NCBI GenBank assembly: GCA_001543385.1
Contig: LPNH01000001.1
Location: forward strand, 124,001 to 188,000
DNA length: 64,000 nt
Source: Candidatus Hemicellulosilyticus sp. P3
Lineage (GTDB): Bacteria > Bacteroidota > Bacteroidia > Bacteroidales > P3
Direction of reading: 5' to 3'
Both the position numbers and the translations under genes were made by a program. This document shows, piece after piece, positions 1-10,019 of this stretch (position 1 is the stretch's first letter; the number at the start of each line of letters is the position of its first letter). The notes under the pieces were generated by a model that was not told the origin of the DNA, ran no database searches, and saw only the letters and a program-made list of their open reading frames with translations.

Positions 1-3000
1 GACACCATACGCCATTTGATGCGTGTGCGCTTCTGTGCCGGCGACTATACCGTTGGTGCGACCGGACTCTACGCCTCTGTCGGCGAGGCAGTCGACACCC
101 TTCTTCAAGCCGGTGTTTGCGGCGCAGTGCGTTTCTTGGTCGAGACAGGTGTCTATAGCGGTCAGTTGAATATACCGGCGATAGACGGTGCATCCGCTGC
201 CAACACTGTCACATTCCGTTCGGCTTCGGGCGTTGCTTCCGATGTTGTGGTCTCTGCGGCCCCTTCGTCGTCGGCAAATTATGTGGTCAATATCGCCGAC
301 AACGCCGCCCATCTCCGCTTTGAACGGCTTACTTTCTATGCGGCAGGTACAAGCAATTACAACAATGTTGTCACGCTTGCCGCGGCATCCGACATTCAGT
401 TCTCCGGTTCGACGCTCCGTGTCAAAGGTACGGTTAACAACACCAATGCCTCCTGTGTGGTGGTCGGTGCCGGTGTCAACAATCTCAGATTTTATGGATG
501 TACGCTCGACAGCGGTTACTATTCGTTGAAAAGCAACGGTCTGTCTGCCGGCAACAGTGCGTCTCTGCATGTGGACAGCTGTGCGCTGACCAATTTCTGG
601 TACCGGGGCCTCGATATAGATGGCTATCACGATGTGGTTGTTGCAAGCAACACCATTCGCTCCGGTGTGACGGTGGCGGGGCGTCCGCTCACGGGTGTCT
701 ATGCCGCCAATGCCTACGGTCAGCTGTTGATTGAAAAGAATAATATTGTCCTGTTCGACAACTATAACGGTGGAAAAACCGGCATATCGGTCAAGTCCTG
801 CCAGGGCGAAAGCTTGGCCGGCAACAAGGTGCAGATTTTCAATAATATGATTTCGCTTTCGTCGACGGGCAACAATACAGACGTCTCCTCGGGTATCACC
901 CTCGACGGCACCGCTGCAGTCCCGTCGCGTTATGTCGAGGTTTATTACAACACGGTGCGTCTCTATACCGGTGACAACAAAAACACGACGACCGCTTTCA
1001 AGGCCACCTCGTCGGTGAGTGACGCCTATGTGATGAACAACATTTTCTCGAACTTCAGCACGGGCTATGCTTACTATGTGGCCGGCACAAACTCCATTGT
1101 TTCGTCCGATTATAACAACTACTTCTCCACGTCGGCCACACGTCTGGCATACTGGGGCGCCGAGATGCCTTCTTTGACAGCCTTGCGGACGGCCAGCGGC
1201 GCAGACGAGGGGTCTCTTAATGTCCGACCCTATTATGTTTCCGATGTCGATTTGCATCTGACAACCAGCAACTGTTCGAACCATGGGCTTTACAATGCCG
1301 ATATACCCGACGATATTGACGGCAGCATACGCCATCAGCTGCCACGTCCAACACTCGGAGCCCATGAATACACTATGCTCGCCCACGATATCTCGATTGC
1401 GGAAATTCTGCATCCAACGCTCTCTGATGCCACCGTCGAGGGTGACACGCTGATGGTGGTGGCCACCTTCTACAACAATGGCGCTTCCACCGAGACCAAT
1501 GTAACCTGGTATGCGGAAGTGTCGGGAGTTGCGGGCTTGCGTTCAAACACAGAGACCATACATTCTATTTCTTCTCAAGGAGTGGTGACGGATACAACCT
1601 ATATTGTTCTCTCGTTGGGACTGATTGACACCCAGACGGTGGTGGTCCGCCTTGATCTGGCTGGTGATCTTAACCTTGACAACAACGAAGCGACCTCGCG
1701 ATTCTTCCTCCAACCGGCCTATAATCTCAGCGCCACGGCCGTGTCTGTGTCGGCCGGCTCTCCTGTGGCAGGATGCAATCTGCAGAATGCCACGGTGTCG
1801 GTCTCCCTTAAAAATATAGGCAGAAAGGCCATTACCACCTCCATGCCGTTGACGATAGGCTATCAAGTGGTATTGAACACCGCCAATGTGACGGTTTCGA
1901 CACTGCCTATATGGCACGAGGAGACAGTGAATCTGTCTAACCTGTTGGCTGTCGGTGCTACGCAGATAGTCAGTTTTGCCACGCCCGCCAACCTGTATCC
2001 CACAGGGCTTGACACCAATATTTCGGTCAAGATTCGGGCGTGGGTTCATTATGAATATGACTTGGTTCCGGCGGGCGATACAACCAACTATATCACCAAA
2101 CAGTCGTACTATACTCCTGCGGCACCTGTCGGCGTCGACCTGCATATTCCTTATGCCACGACCGACACCCTTTGGGCTTCGCAGGCACAGCAGTTGCCCA
2201 TCCGCTGGTACCGTGACTCGACCGCGTCGCCTTTCTACAGCCCGACAACATACAGTGCCTCGACGCATTGGAACAATGCCCCGCAGTATTTCAACGACAC
2301 GCTTTACTATCTCAATTGCCTGAGCGACAAGCGTTGCCCCAGCCCGTTCTCACCTATTCATGTCTACCTCAATGCCAGGGTTGCCGCCGATGTGTCGGCT
2401 ATCAGTATTCTCACTCCGGCCACAGGACGTGTCTATGTCGATCGCGACACTGTTACGGTCCGTATCACAAATTACAGCAATCAGGCAATCTCCAACATTC
2501 CGGTTGTCTATCGTTTTTATTCGCGCGAGGGGAGCACTTACAACCTTGTTTCCGAGGTGCGTGAGGTGTATGCCGGGCCGCTCAGTCCGGACGCAACGGT
2601 CGACTATATGTTCGACTCCTTGTTGACTATTCCGTCCAACTATTTCAACACTTCGCGGACATACCGTGTCACGGCATGGACAGACCTGGACGGCGATATG
2701 GTGCGACAAAACGACACAGTGAATATGCCGTATACTTTTGTCACTCGGGCCGAGACCGCCTACTGCACGCCGACGGTGTCGAACAACGACGGCATGGATC
2801 TGACCCGCATCAGTCTGAACAGTTTTGATTGGGAGATGCCCGCGGTGGGCCGGGGCTACCTCAATCTGGCCTCCTTTACTAATTCAGAGACGGGTGCCAT
2901 TACTTTACCCTATGGCATGGTTGACACCCTTACGGTGCAATGTGCCAACAGTGCCGATTTTAATGACAGTCGTTCCGAGGCACGGCTCAGCGTCTACATC

Positions 3001-5715
3001 GACTATGACCGCAGCGGTTCGTTCTCGGCAGACGAACTGGTGATGGATGAATTGCTGACTTCACGCCGTGTCACACAGTTCCCGCTAAGTCTTCCCGCTT
3101 CGGTTGTGTGCGGCCACATGAAAGCCCGCATCATCCTCAACCAGGACACCTCCGCTGCGCCGGATCCATGTGCCGCTGTCGATCATGGCAATATAGTGGA
3201 CCTCCTTCTTTACGTCATGAAGGATCTGCCGGCTGTTGACCTGGCGCCGGCACATGTGGTGACGGCATACGACCGCGTTGTCGACAATAACATCCATGAC
3301 ATCCGTTTTGTCATGGTCAACAAAGGCTCTTCGACAGTCCGGTCGGCCGACATCCATTACACATTCTACAATCGTTTTGACAGCACAACGGTCAGCGACT
3401 CTTTCACGTGGACGGGTTCATTGGCGTCCGGGCTGTCGGCCTGCGTCACCCTGCCGTCCTACGACTTCATGCCGGGGACGACAGACCTCACGGTGGCGGT
3501 CAATGCCACCGGCGATGATAATTCCGCCAACGACACCTTGCGGTATCAGTTCCATCGTTTCCATACCATGCAGCTGACGGTCAGAGACAACTTTGACGGG
3601 CCCGATTACTGGTACGCCCCCGAAGGCTATAATGCCTATAGCCGCAACTATTGGGAGTTGGGCACACCGTCCAAGCAGCACATTGACATGGCCTATAGCG
3701 CCCAGAATGCTTGGACCACGGGATTGGACAATGCTGTGGCCACGGGGCGGCGCGGTACGGTCAGTATGCTCTATTCGCCCATATTCGATGTATCTCAGAT
3801 CCAAGGCGACTCCTTGTCGTTTATGTTGGCAAAGAACTTCACCAACGGAAGTTATATGTATGTCGAATATCTCGATGCCGCGAACAGATGGACAAAGATG
3901 ACGCTCAGCGACAGCACGCTTTGGTACGACAGCGAGGCCGGTTTCACTGGCACCACCACGGATAATCAGTATGTGAAATACCAAATACCCACGTCGTCCA
4001 TTGTCGGTGTTTTTGCACACCATCTCCAGCTCCGCTTTGTTTACTACACCCCTGTCACCTCCAATGCAAACAGCGCTTTCTCCGACGGTTGTGCCATAGA
4101 CAACTTTGTCTTCCACCGTGCTCAGCGCAGCATTGATGTGGGTGTATACGAGATTACGGCTCCGACGCAATTGTCATTAGGAATGACGGTGGCACCGACG
4201 GTGACACTTGTTAACTACGGATTCGACACCATCCGTTCTGTTCAGGTCGCTTATCGCCCCTACGGTTCATATCTGGCTCGGGAGGAGGTGTTCTCGGGAG
4301 TCATCGCGCCGAACGGAGGCATGGCGTCTTTCACCTTCTCGGCGAACAGTGCGTTTACGGTGACAAGCGACTATCCCGAAGAGTTCAGCATCTGTGCGTT
4401 CACCCGTAGCACAAGCGACCTCTATCGCGACAATGACACCGCATGCCAAAGCTATATATTGCAGACCCTCGAAAACGATGTGGAGATGGTCTCTATCCTC
4501 ACTCCCGGTGCGCGGGTCATGGCGGGCGACTCGGTCAGTGTCACCATCCGGTTGCGCAACCACGGATCCAGCATCATCGCCTCGCTTCCTGTCGTACTCT
4601 CCGTCAATGAGTCCGTAGTCGAGGAAGTCATTGACTTTACAGCCTTGATGGGTCGTCAACTGGCCTCGATGGAGTATTTCAACTATACCTTCACGCGCCG
4701 TTTCCCGGTGGCGCTGGGCGTGATGAACATCATGGCCTATTCGCAATACGAAGACGACTATCGGCTGAACGACACTGTTGCCAAGCGTGTTGTAGGTATC
4801 AGTTCCCTCACAGACCTCAAGGCCAAGGAGATTGTTCTCGACGGCCGTCAGGTTCAGTTGGTTGTTGAGAATGTCGGTTCACTTGTGGCCTCCGGTTTCA
4901 CGGTCGGTTACTTTTACGACGACGACATCTCCACGGTGGTACGCCAGACATACTCCGGCTCCGTCAGCGCCTTGAGCAGCGGATATGTTGTCTTCAACAC
5001 ATTGTTGCCCATGCGTGCAAGTGGATATAACCGCATAACAGCGTTTGTCCATATTGACGGCGACAACGATGCTTCGAATGACACCACCTCGGCCATTGTG
5101 TCCGCACGGGTCGACATTCAGGTCAACAAACTGCAGGTCGAGGAAAACATGAACGACAACTGCCGTGTACGCATGCTGGTGGAGAATGTGGGCAACTTCA
5201 CACACCAAGGCAACTTCACCATCAGCGCTGTCATCAATGGTACAGCTATATCCACTGCATCGAACCAGGCTATCGCCCCGGGCGCTGTCTATGCGCTTGA
5301 TTTTGGTGATTCCATTCCTAAGAGCAGCCAGCGCAGTTATGTGGGAACAGGTGTTTTCACCTCCTCGGTTGACGTCAACGACGAAAACAACCAGACTTCA
5401 TTGATCTCTGTGCTCAATAGTTTCGAGGGGGTTCCTGATGCTGATGAGGCTTCAAACCTTGAGCTGGAGCAGAATTACCCCAACCCGTTCAGCCGTCTTA
5501 CAACGATTGCCTTCAACCTTCCGCAGGCTGCCGATGTGCGTCTTTTTGTGATGGATGCGATGGGGCGGCTCTGCTATCAATGGCAGCGCCGTTGCGAGGC
5601 AGGACGCACCGCGGTGACGCTCGACGCGGATGAGATGCACCTCTCAACAGGAGTCTTCTTTTACGGTATCGACTGCGAAGGGCGTCGTCTTATGCGCAAG
5701 ATGATTATCCGTTAA
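1..5715 (+). CDS. Large secreted surface protein with beta-helix, CARDB-like repeats and T9SS sorting domain (5' partial)
   Basis: The reading frame is open to the first base of the window, so the N-terminus and signal peptide lie upstream; TTG/ATG at 16/19 are internal. About the first 400 residues look like a right-handed parallel beta-helix (short hydrophobic strands with Asn turns). After that come several CARDB-like Ig modules, recognisable by repeated 'V.N.G...' cores and lengths near 100 aa. A GEVED-like segment (YIDYDRSGSF, about residue 1000) and a MAM/lectin-like segment (about 1190-1370) interrupt them. The last about 85 residues carry the T9SS type A signal: QNYPNPF followed by strands ending in RKMIIR. 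Inference: it is exported by the T9SS and anchored or released at the cell surface, perhaps as an adhesin or glycan-binding protein. The exact ligand cannot be read from the sequence. Confidence 0.85.
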   Translation, partial: DTIRHLMRVRFCAGDYTVGATGLYASVGEAVDTLLQAGVCGAVRFLVETGVYSGQLNIPAIDGASAANTVTFRSASGVASDVVVSAAPSSSANYVVNIADNAAHLRFERLTFYAAGTSNYNNVVTLAAASDIQFSGSTLRVKGTVNNTNASCVVVGAGVNNLRFYGCTLDSGYYSLKSNGLSAGNSASLHVDSCALTNFWYRGLDIDGYHDVVVASNTIRSGVTVAGRPLTGVYAANAYGQLLIEKNNIVLFDNYNGGKTGISVKSCQGESLAGNKVQIFNNMISLSSTGNNTDVSSGITLDGTAAVPSRYVEVYYNTVRLYTGDNKNTTTAFKATSSVSDAYVMNNIFSNFSTGYAYYVAGTNSIVSSDYNNYFSTSATRLAYWGAEMPSLTALRTASGADEGSLNVRPYYVSDVDLHLTTSNCSNHGLYNADIPDDIDGSIRHQLPRPTLGAHEYTMLAHDISIAEILHPTLSDATVEGDTLMVVATFYNNGASTETNVTWYAEVSGVAGLRSNTETIHSISSQGVVTDTTYIVLSLGLIDTQTVVVRLDLAGDLNLDNNEATSRFFLQPAYNLSATAVSVSAGSPVAGCNLQNATVSVSLKNIGRKAITTSMPLTIGYQVVLNTANVTVSTLPIWHEETVNLSNLLAVGATQIVSFATPANLYPTGLDTNISVKIRAWVHYEYDLVPAGDTTNYITKQSYYTPAAPVGVDLHIPYATTDTLWASQAQQLPIRWYRDSTASPFYSPTTYSASTHWNNAPQYFNDTLYYLNCLSDKRCPSPFSPIHVYLNARVAADVSAISILTPATGRVYVDRDTVTVRITNYSNQAISNIPVVYRFYSREGSTYNLVSEVREVYAGPLSPDATVDYMFDSLLTIPSNYFNTSRTYRVTAWTDLDGDMVRQNDTVNMPYTFVTRAETAYCTPTVSNNDGMDLTRISLNSFDWEMPAVGRGYLNLASFTNSETGAITLPYGMVDTLTVQCANSADFNDSRSEARLSVYIDYDRSGSFSADELVMDELLTSRRVTQFPLSLPASVVCGHMKARIILNQDTSAAPDPCAAVDHGNIVDLLLYVMKDLPAVDLAPAHVVTAYDRVVDNNIHDIRFVMVNKGSSTVRSADIHYTFYNRFDSTTVSDSFTWTGSLASGLSACVTLPSYDFMPGTTDLTVAVNATGDDNSANDTLRYQFHRFHTMQLTVRDNFDGPDYWYAPEGYNAYSRNYWELGTPSKQHIDMAYSAQNAWTTGLDNAVATGRRGTVSMLYSPIFDVSQIQGDSLSFMLAKNFTNGSYMYVEYLDAANRWTKMTLSDSTLWYDSEAGFTGTTTDNQYVKYQIPTSSIVGVFAHHLQLRFVYYTPVTSNANSAFSDGCAIDNFVFHRAQRSIDVGVYEITAPTQLSLGMTVAPTVTLVNYGFDTIRSVQVAYRPYGSYLAREEVFSGVIAPNGGMASFTFSANSAFTVTSDYPEEFSICAFTRSTSDLYRDNDTACQSYILQTLENDVEMVSILTPGARVMAGDSVSVTIRLRNHGSSIIASLPVVLSVNESVVEEVIDFTALMGRQLASMEYFNYTFTRRFPVALGVMNIMAYSQYEDDYRLNDTVAKRVVGISSLTDLKAKEIVLDGRQVQLVVENVGSLVASGFTVGYFYDDDISTVVRQTYSGSVSALSSGYVVFNTLLPMRASGYNRITAFVHIDGDNDASNDTTSAIVSARVDIQVNKLQVEENMNDNCRVRMLVENVGNFTHQGNFTISAVINGTAISTASNQAIAPGAVYALDFGDSIPKSSQRSYVGTGVFTSSVDVNDENNQTSLISVLNSFEGVPDADEASNLELEQNYPNPFSRLTTIAFNLPQAADVRLFVMDAMGRLCYQWQRRCEAGRTAVTLDADEMHLSTGVFFYGIDCEGRRLMRKMIIR

Positions 5716-5720
5716 TTGCC

Positions 5721-7046
5721 GTGCAGCAACGCCTGATCGGTTTTATTAAGGATCACGGACTGTTCGATGCTTCCACCCGATTGCTGCTGGCGGTGAGTGG
5801 AGGCATCGACTCTGTGGTGCTCTGCCACCTGCTTGTGTCGGCCGGATATCGGGTCGAGACAGCTCATTGCAATTTTCGTTTACGCGGAGCTGACAGCGAT
5901 CGCGATGAAGCATTTGTCCGCCGGCTGGCCGACAGTTACGATCTGCCTTGCCATGTGGCTTGTTTCGACACACGTGCCTACGCGTCCGGACACCACTTGT
6001 CTGTCGAAGATGCCGCGCGACAGTTACGCTACCGTTTCTTCGCCTCGTGTGTGGCGGATTGGCGTGACGCACGTGTTGTCACGGCCCATCATCGCGACGA
6101 CGCTGCCGAGACGTTTTTCATTAACTTGCTCCGAGGCACAGGCATTGCAGGTTTGGTCGGCATCCGGCCGCTGTCCCGCTTGGATTTCACCATGCCGCCA
6201 GTGATCGTGGCGCATCCCCTGCTGGCTTTCTCGCGGGAGGAAATCGTGCAGTATGCCGCCGACCACGCGCTGGAGCATATCGAGGATGCCACAAACAGCT
6301 CTTTGGAGTACCGGCGCAACCGGGTGCGCCACGAGGTGCTTCCCCTGTTGCGTCGAATCGCGCCGTCGGCCGACATGTCGTTGCAACGCACTATGGCGCA
6401 TTTGGTTGACGCCGAAAAGATATACCGTGATGCGGTCGAAGATGTGCGGCAGCGCATTGTACGACCTTCCGGCGAGGGTGCCGCCATGGCTGTCTCCGAC
6501 TTGAACCGGTTGCGTCCGTTGCGCACCTGGCTTTTTGAACTGTTGCGACCCTATGGTTTTCGTGAGTCGCAACTGGACGACATCGTCGCCGCTCTTGACC
6601 GTCCGTCGGGTCGTCATTTCTATAGCCCAAGCCATTGTCTGGTTCGTGAGCGCGACATATTGGACATCCGGCCGCTCCAGTCTGAAGACGAAGATCTGCC
6701 CCCCGGATATACTGTGCAATGCTTTGCGCGTGAAGCATATCTGCGTATTCATGGAACCTTTCGTGTCGACAGCCGCCAAGCCCTTTTCGATGCCGACCGT
6801 TTGCGCTATCCTCTGCGTCTGCGCCACCCGTGTCGCGGAGACCGTTTTCAGCCTTACGGAATGAATGGTACACGTCTGCTCAGCGATTTTTTTTCCGACA
6901 GTAAACTCTCTGCTGCCGACCGTCAGCGGCAGTGGTTGCTGTGCGATGCCGACGACACCATCTTGTGGGTAGCCGGCCGACGCGCCGACGGCCGGTATGC
7001 CGTCACCTCCGCCACCCGCCGCATTGCCTGTGTCTCATTGACATGA
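5721..7046 (+). CDS. tilS: tRNA(Ile)-lysidine synthase
   Basis: It ligates lysine to C34 of the CAU-anticodon tRNA(Ile) using ATP, so the tRNA reads AUA instead of AUG; the enzyme is cytoplasmic and essential. The PP-loop AVSGGIDS is at residues 24-31. The N-type ATP pyrophosphatase domain contains HHRDDAAET, and the C-terminal TilS domain is visible near 'LRLRHPCRGDRFQPYG'. The length (441 aa) is normal for the family. The start is a GTG five bases after the stop of the upstream surface-protein gene, with no promoter between them, so the two are probably co-transcribed. The gene converges on the T9SS plug-protein gene. Confidence 0.95.
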   Translation: MQQRLIGFIKDHGLFDASTRLLLAVSGGIDSVVLCHLLVSAGYRVETAHCNFRLRGADSDRDEAFVRRLADSYDLPCHVACFDTRAYASGHHLSVEDAARQLRYRFFASCVADWRDARVVTAHHRDDAAETFFINLLRGTGIAGLVGIRPLSRLDFTMPPVIVAHPLLAFSREEIVQYAADHALEHIEDATNSSLEYRRNRVRHEVLPLLRRIAPSADMSLQRTMAHLVDAEKIYRDAVEDVRQRIVRPSGEGAAMAVSDLNRLRPLRTWLFELLRPYGFRESQLDDIVAALDRPSGRHFYSPSHCLVRERDILDIRPLQSEDEDLPPGYTVQCFAREAYLRIHGTFRVDSRQALFDADRLRYPLRLRHPCRGDRFQPYGMNGTRLLSDFFSDSKLSAADRQRQWLLCDADDTILWVAGRRADGRYAVTSATRRIACVSLT

Positions 7047-7057
7047 TTGCGGTGTAG

Positions 7058-7088
7058 CTATAAGCCGTGGCTCTATAGACGGTTTTCT
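7058..7088. terminator. Possible bidirectional terminator between convergent tilS and DUF5103 gene
   Basis: An inverted repeat pairs CTATAAGC (7058-7065) with GCTCTATAG (7070-7078), with one bulged base and a CGTG loop. A short T-rich stretch (ggttttctcc) follows on the plus strand. The hairpin sits between two convergent stop codons. The U-tract is weak, so this is only a candidate. Confidence 0.35.
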
Positions 7089-7099
7089 CCCCGTTTGTC

Positions 7100-8431
7100 T
7101 TATCGTACACCTATCAGCCTGTCGTACCGTTCACCCGGCAGCCGTGCATACACGTAGACATGGTAACGGTTGGGCGTTTCGCTATGGTCGCCTTCCAGCA
7201 GTGCGGTGCGGCCTTCATCTCCTCCGGTCGGCAGAAAAAGCAGCTGATAGGCGTAGTAGCCCTGCTTGAGGAACAGTCGGCAGGTGTAGGTGCGGAACTC
7301 ACTGTTCCATTCCATGCGGCTGGCGTCATCCAGACTCCATTCTGTCAGCGCACCCACAATGTGGATGCTGCCGTCCAACACCGGACGGTCCATGGGCAGT
7401 GTGAAATGCACCCAGGCATAGTCGGCTTCGACAGTGGCGTCGTTGCGGTCCCACACATGGATTTTCATACCGCCGTTCAGCCCCTCCTCAGTCATAAAGG
7501 CTTTGCGACTGCGGTTCTCTTCCGGCCGCAGCATTACATGCGTCTCTCCGCCATAGCGTTCGATACGATGCACATTATAAATGGGAGCGCGCAGATTGCT
7601 GATGTCGAAATAGCGATAATTGTTTCCTCCGGCGAAACGGTTGGCGTCAGCCCACCGGTAACACAGTTTACCGGCTGCATAACCGGAGAAAGGCAACTCG
7701 CGCATATTGTCGATACGGCCGTTTTGCTGCACCCATGGATGCAAATATTCCGGACGCAGCATCATCTGCGTTCCGATGGCGTCGCGTCGTAGACCTTCAA
7801 TGGTGAGCGACACTTCCTGGTCGTTGTGGAGCGCCCCGCCGGAGGCGGCTCGTTCCACCGTCAGTGTCATCTCCAGCAGGTTCTCATTGACGTAGAAACG
7901 GCGGGTCAGCAAGATGCTGTCGGGAACGTCATATCGGTACACTGCGACCACGTAATTACCTGACAGGGTGAAACGGCTGTATTCTGTCGGGAAAACGGTA
8001 TGATAGTGTATGTATGGTTGCAGCGTCGTGAACGAGCTGCGATAATCGTCAATGCGCTGTTCTTCGAATCCGTTGTAATATTCGTGCGGTTCCAGCTCGT
8101 CGGCATGCCATGCACGGTCGCAGTGGATAAAACGGTAGCGGAGATCTTGCGGCTGTTCTTCCAACAGGTCGAACGACAGTGACAGCCGTTCGCCGGAAGT
8201 GCCGTCGTTGTCTAAAGTGAGCGTTGGTTTTTCCTGCTCAATACCGTCGCGGCAGAGCTGCACGCTTTTCACTGCGTCGCTCCACGTCGAGTCGCAGTAT
8301 CGCACCGCCTGCCCCCGAGCCGTGGAACCGGCCCCTGCCAGAGTGGCTATCAGCAGTGGTATATATAATTTGGTCGGGATGGTCAATGGAATAGAATAAA
8401 CGGTCAATTTCATCAGTCGTTTTCTCGCCAT
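7100..8431 (-). CDS. Type IX secretion system plug-domain protein (DUF5103)
   Basis: The sequence from about residue 40 (SDAVKSVQLCRDG, then FIHCDRAWHADEL and EYYNGFEEQRIDDY) is the conserved T9SS plug/DUF5103 domain of Bacteroidota. Family knowledge: a Plug protein occupies the periplasmic side of the SprA/Sov translocon when no substrate is in transit; this protein belongs to the same domain family. The N-terminus has a basic start and a hydrophobic stretch ending in ARGQ, consistent with a signal peptide. Possible starts are ATG at 8431 (MARKRLMKL), used here, and ATG at 8413 (MKLTVY); a TTG lies at 8437. A strong hairpin ends two bases before the 8431 start, which makes 8413 a serious alternative. 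It is not adjacent to the gldKLMN operon, which starts about 14 kb away. Confidence 0.85.
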   Translation of the reverse strand: MARKRLMKLTVYSIPLTIPTKLYIPLLIATLAGAGSTARGQAVRYCDSTWSDAVKSVQLCRDGIEQEKPTLTLDNDGTSGERLSLSFDLLEEQPQDLRYRFIHCDRAWHADELEPHEYYNGFEEQRIDDYRSSFTTLQPYIHYHTVFPTEYSRFTLSGNYVVAVYRYDVPDSILLTRRFYVNENLLEMTLTVERAASGGALHNDQEVSLTIEGLRRDAIGTQMMLRPEYLHPWVQQNGRIDNMRELPFSGYAAGKLCYRWADANRFAGGNNYRYFDISNLRAPIYNVHRIERYGGETHVMLRPEENRSRKAFMTEEGLNGGMKIHVWDRNDATVEADYAWVHFTLPMDRPVLDGSIHIVGALTEWSLDDASRMEWNSEFRTYTCRLFLKQGYYAYQLLFLPTGGDEGRTALLEGDHSETPNRYHVYVYARLPGERYDRLIGVR

Positions 8432-8432
8432 G

Positions 8433-8459
8433 CCCAAGTTCGAGCAAGCTCGACTTGGG
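8433..8459 (-). repeat. Strong hairpin between DUF2130 gene stop and DUF5103 gene start
   Basis: CCCAAGT (8433-8439) pairs with ACTTGGG (8453-8459), and CGAGC pairs with GCTCG inside it, leaving one bulged base and a tiny loop. On the minus-strand transcript it lies 9 bases after the DUF2130 stop and abuts the first ATG of the DUF5103 gene. There is no U-tract, so it is not a classic terminator. It could stabilise or separate the two messages, or occlude the first start codon. Confidence 0.6.
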
Positions 8460-8468
8460 TCATTTGGC

Positions 8469-9809
8469 TTATCGAAAACGGTCGGTCATATCAGTCGATT
8501 TGTCGGCACGGACTTGGTCGAAATGGGCCTTCATGGTGGGGTTTCCGGCTGTCAGTTTCTTGATGGTGAGTGCGTCGGCCTTGTCGTTAGCCAGTCGCAG
8601 GTTCCGTTCCGAACCCAGCAGCGCGTCTTTGATTTTCTGCAGGTGGTCGATGGATTTGTCAATCTCTTCAATGGCTTTGGCAAAGCGTTCGCTCGCCAGA
8701 CGGTAATTGTTGGAGAACTTCTCCTTGAAGTCGTTCAGTTTATCTTCAAACGTGGTGATATCCACCGACTGGCTTTTGGCCACAGCGAGTTGACGTTGCA
8801 GGTCTATGCTCTTGCGCGATGTCTGCACCAGCAGCGTAATGATGGGGATGAAAAATTGAGGTCGGATGACATACATTTTCGGATAGCGATGCGACATGTC
8901 GACAATGCCGTTGTTGTAAAGCTCGTTGTCGAGCTCCAGCATGGACACCAGCACCGCATATTCGCAGCCTTTTTGTTGGCGGTCCTCGTCAAGTTTCTTG
9001 AGGAAGTCCTCGTTGCGGTGTTTGGTGGCGGTCTCATCCATCTCGTTTTTCATCTCGAACATGATGGACACATATTCGGTTCCGTTGTCATAGTCACGGA
9101 AAATGAAGTCGCCTTTGCTTCCCGCCGACGCATCGTTGTCCTTTTCAAAATAGGCATTGGGCATGATGGGACGTATAAGGCTGTTGAACTGAGTGCTGCA
9201 GTGCACCTCGAGAGTTTCGCCGACCATCTTGGTTGACAGCCGCACCTTCATGTTTTTATATTGGTCAAGCATGGCCTGTGTTTCGCGTAGCTGTGACTCA
9301 TATTTTTCCTTCAGACTGACCTCACGGCCGGCGGCCATCTCTTGGTTGCTGGCCATCTGCACCCTCAGCGCATTGATTTCGTTCTGCTTCTGCGTAATTT
9401 CACGGTTGGCCCGGTTCTGCTCCTCCAGCACGGCCACCCGGACGTTGCTTTGGCTTTGGCTGACTTCATTACGCAGTTGCGCGAGTTGTTGCTGCAGGGC
9501 AGCCACCTCCTGACTGTGGCGCAGATGCTCCTCGTTACGCACGTGTGCCTCGTTGTCTTTCAGCCGCGCGATTTCGGTCTCTTTGTCACGGAGGGCATTG
9601 TCGCGTTGCTGCAGTTGGGATTGGAAGTTTTGGCGCATGACAAGTGCGTCGTTCTCCTGCTGTAGTCTCATCTGTTGCTCCTTGGTGTGCAACCGGGTCT
9701 CTAATTCCTTGTGAAATTCGGCTGTACGCACTTGATTCGCGATCAGTGCGTAGTCCGATTCGTCAACAGAAAAAATCTTGCCGCAGTGCGGGCATCGTAT
9801 CTCTTTCAT
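8469..9809 (-). CDS. DUF2130 domain-containing coiled-coil protein
   Basis: The N-terminus carries a zinc-ribbon-like motif, CPHCGKIF (residues 5-12). A long Gln/Glu/Arg-rich coiled coil covers about residues 25-185, and the DUF2130 domain (about 190-370, with '[19 protein letters not shown]') follows. The 446-aa length matches family members. DUF2130 is distantly related to restriction-endonuclease-like folds, and the D/E...K pattern in '[23 protein letters not shown]' would fit that, but no activity is established. There is no signal peptide, so it is cytoplasmic. It is divergent from miaB, with its own -7 box upstream. Confidence 0.85.
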   Translation of the reverse strand: MKEIRCPHCGKIFSVDESDYALIANQVRTAEFHKELETRLHTKEQQMRLQQENDALVMRQNFQSQLQQRDNALRDKETEIARLKDNEAHVRNEEHLRHSQEVAALQQQLAQLRNEVSQSQSNVRVAVLEEQNRANREITQKQNEINALRVQMASNQEMAAGREVSLKEKYESQLRETQAMLDQYKNMKVRLSTKMVGETLEVHCSTQFNSLIRPIMPNAYFEKDNDASAGSKGDFIFRDYDNGTEYVSIMFEMKNEMDETATKHRNEDFLKKLDEDRQQKGCEYAVLVSMLELDNELYNNGIVDMSHRYPKMYVIRPQFFIPIITLLVQTSRKSIDLQRQLAVAKSQSVDITTFEDKLNDFKEKFSNNYRLASERFAKAIEEIDKSIDHLQKIKDALLGSERNLRLANDKADALTIKKLTAGNPTMKAHFDQVRADKSTDMTDRFR

Positions 9810-9856
9810 CGGTGTAAAATTCCGCGGTAGTTATAATAAACTTGGGATGACTGATG

Positions 9857-9864
9857 CAAAGGTA
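9857..9864 (-). promoter_or_regulatory. -7 promoter box for the DUF2130 gene
   Basis: TACCTTTG on the minus strand matches the Bacteroidota consensus TAnnTTTG, about 48 bases upstream of the ATG. I see no convincing TTG -33 element at the right distance. Confidence 0.55.
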
Positions 9865-9955
9865 GGCAGAAAAATTGAGTCTTGCCGGGAATCTGTCGAC
9901 AATCTTTGAACAAAACACGCCGGTTGCGCGACATCTTCTTCAATTTCATCCGTCG

Positions 9956-9987
9956 TTTTCTTGCCTGCAATCTTTTTCGTATCTTTG
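9956..9987 (+). promoter_or_regulatory. Promoter for miaB
   Basis: TATCTTTG at 9980-9987 matches TAnnTTTG, with a T-rich TTTT at 9956-9959 where the -33 element would fall. The leader to the ATG at 10020 is about 30 bases. Confidence 0.6.
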
Positions 9988-10019
9988 TATTTTCTCTTTT
10001 ACGCCGATAATAACATCGC

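Noticed and set aside
9901-9960. tRNA or small RNA in the DUF2130-miaB intergenic region
   Set aside because: No cloverleaf or stable stem could be drawn; only the two divergent promoters are supported.
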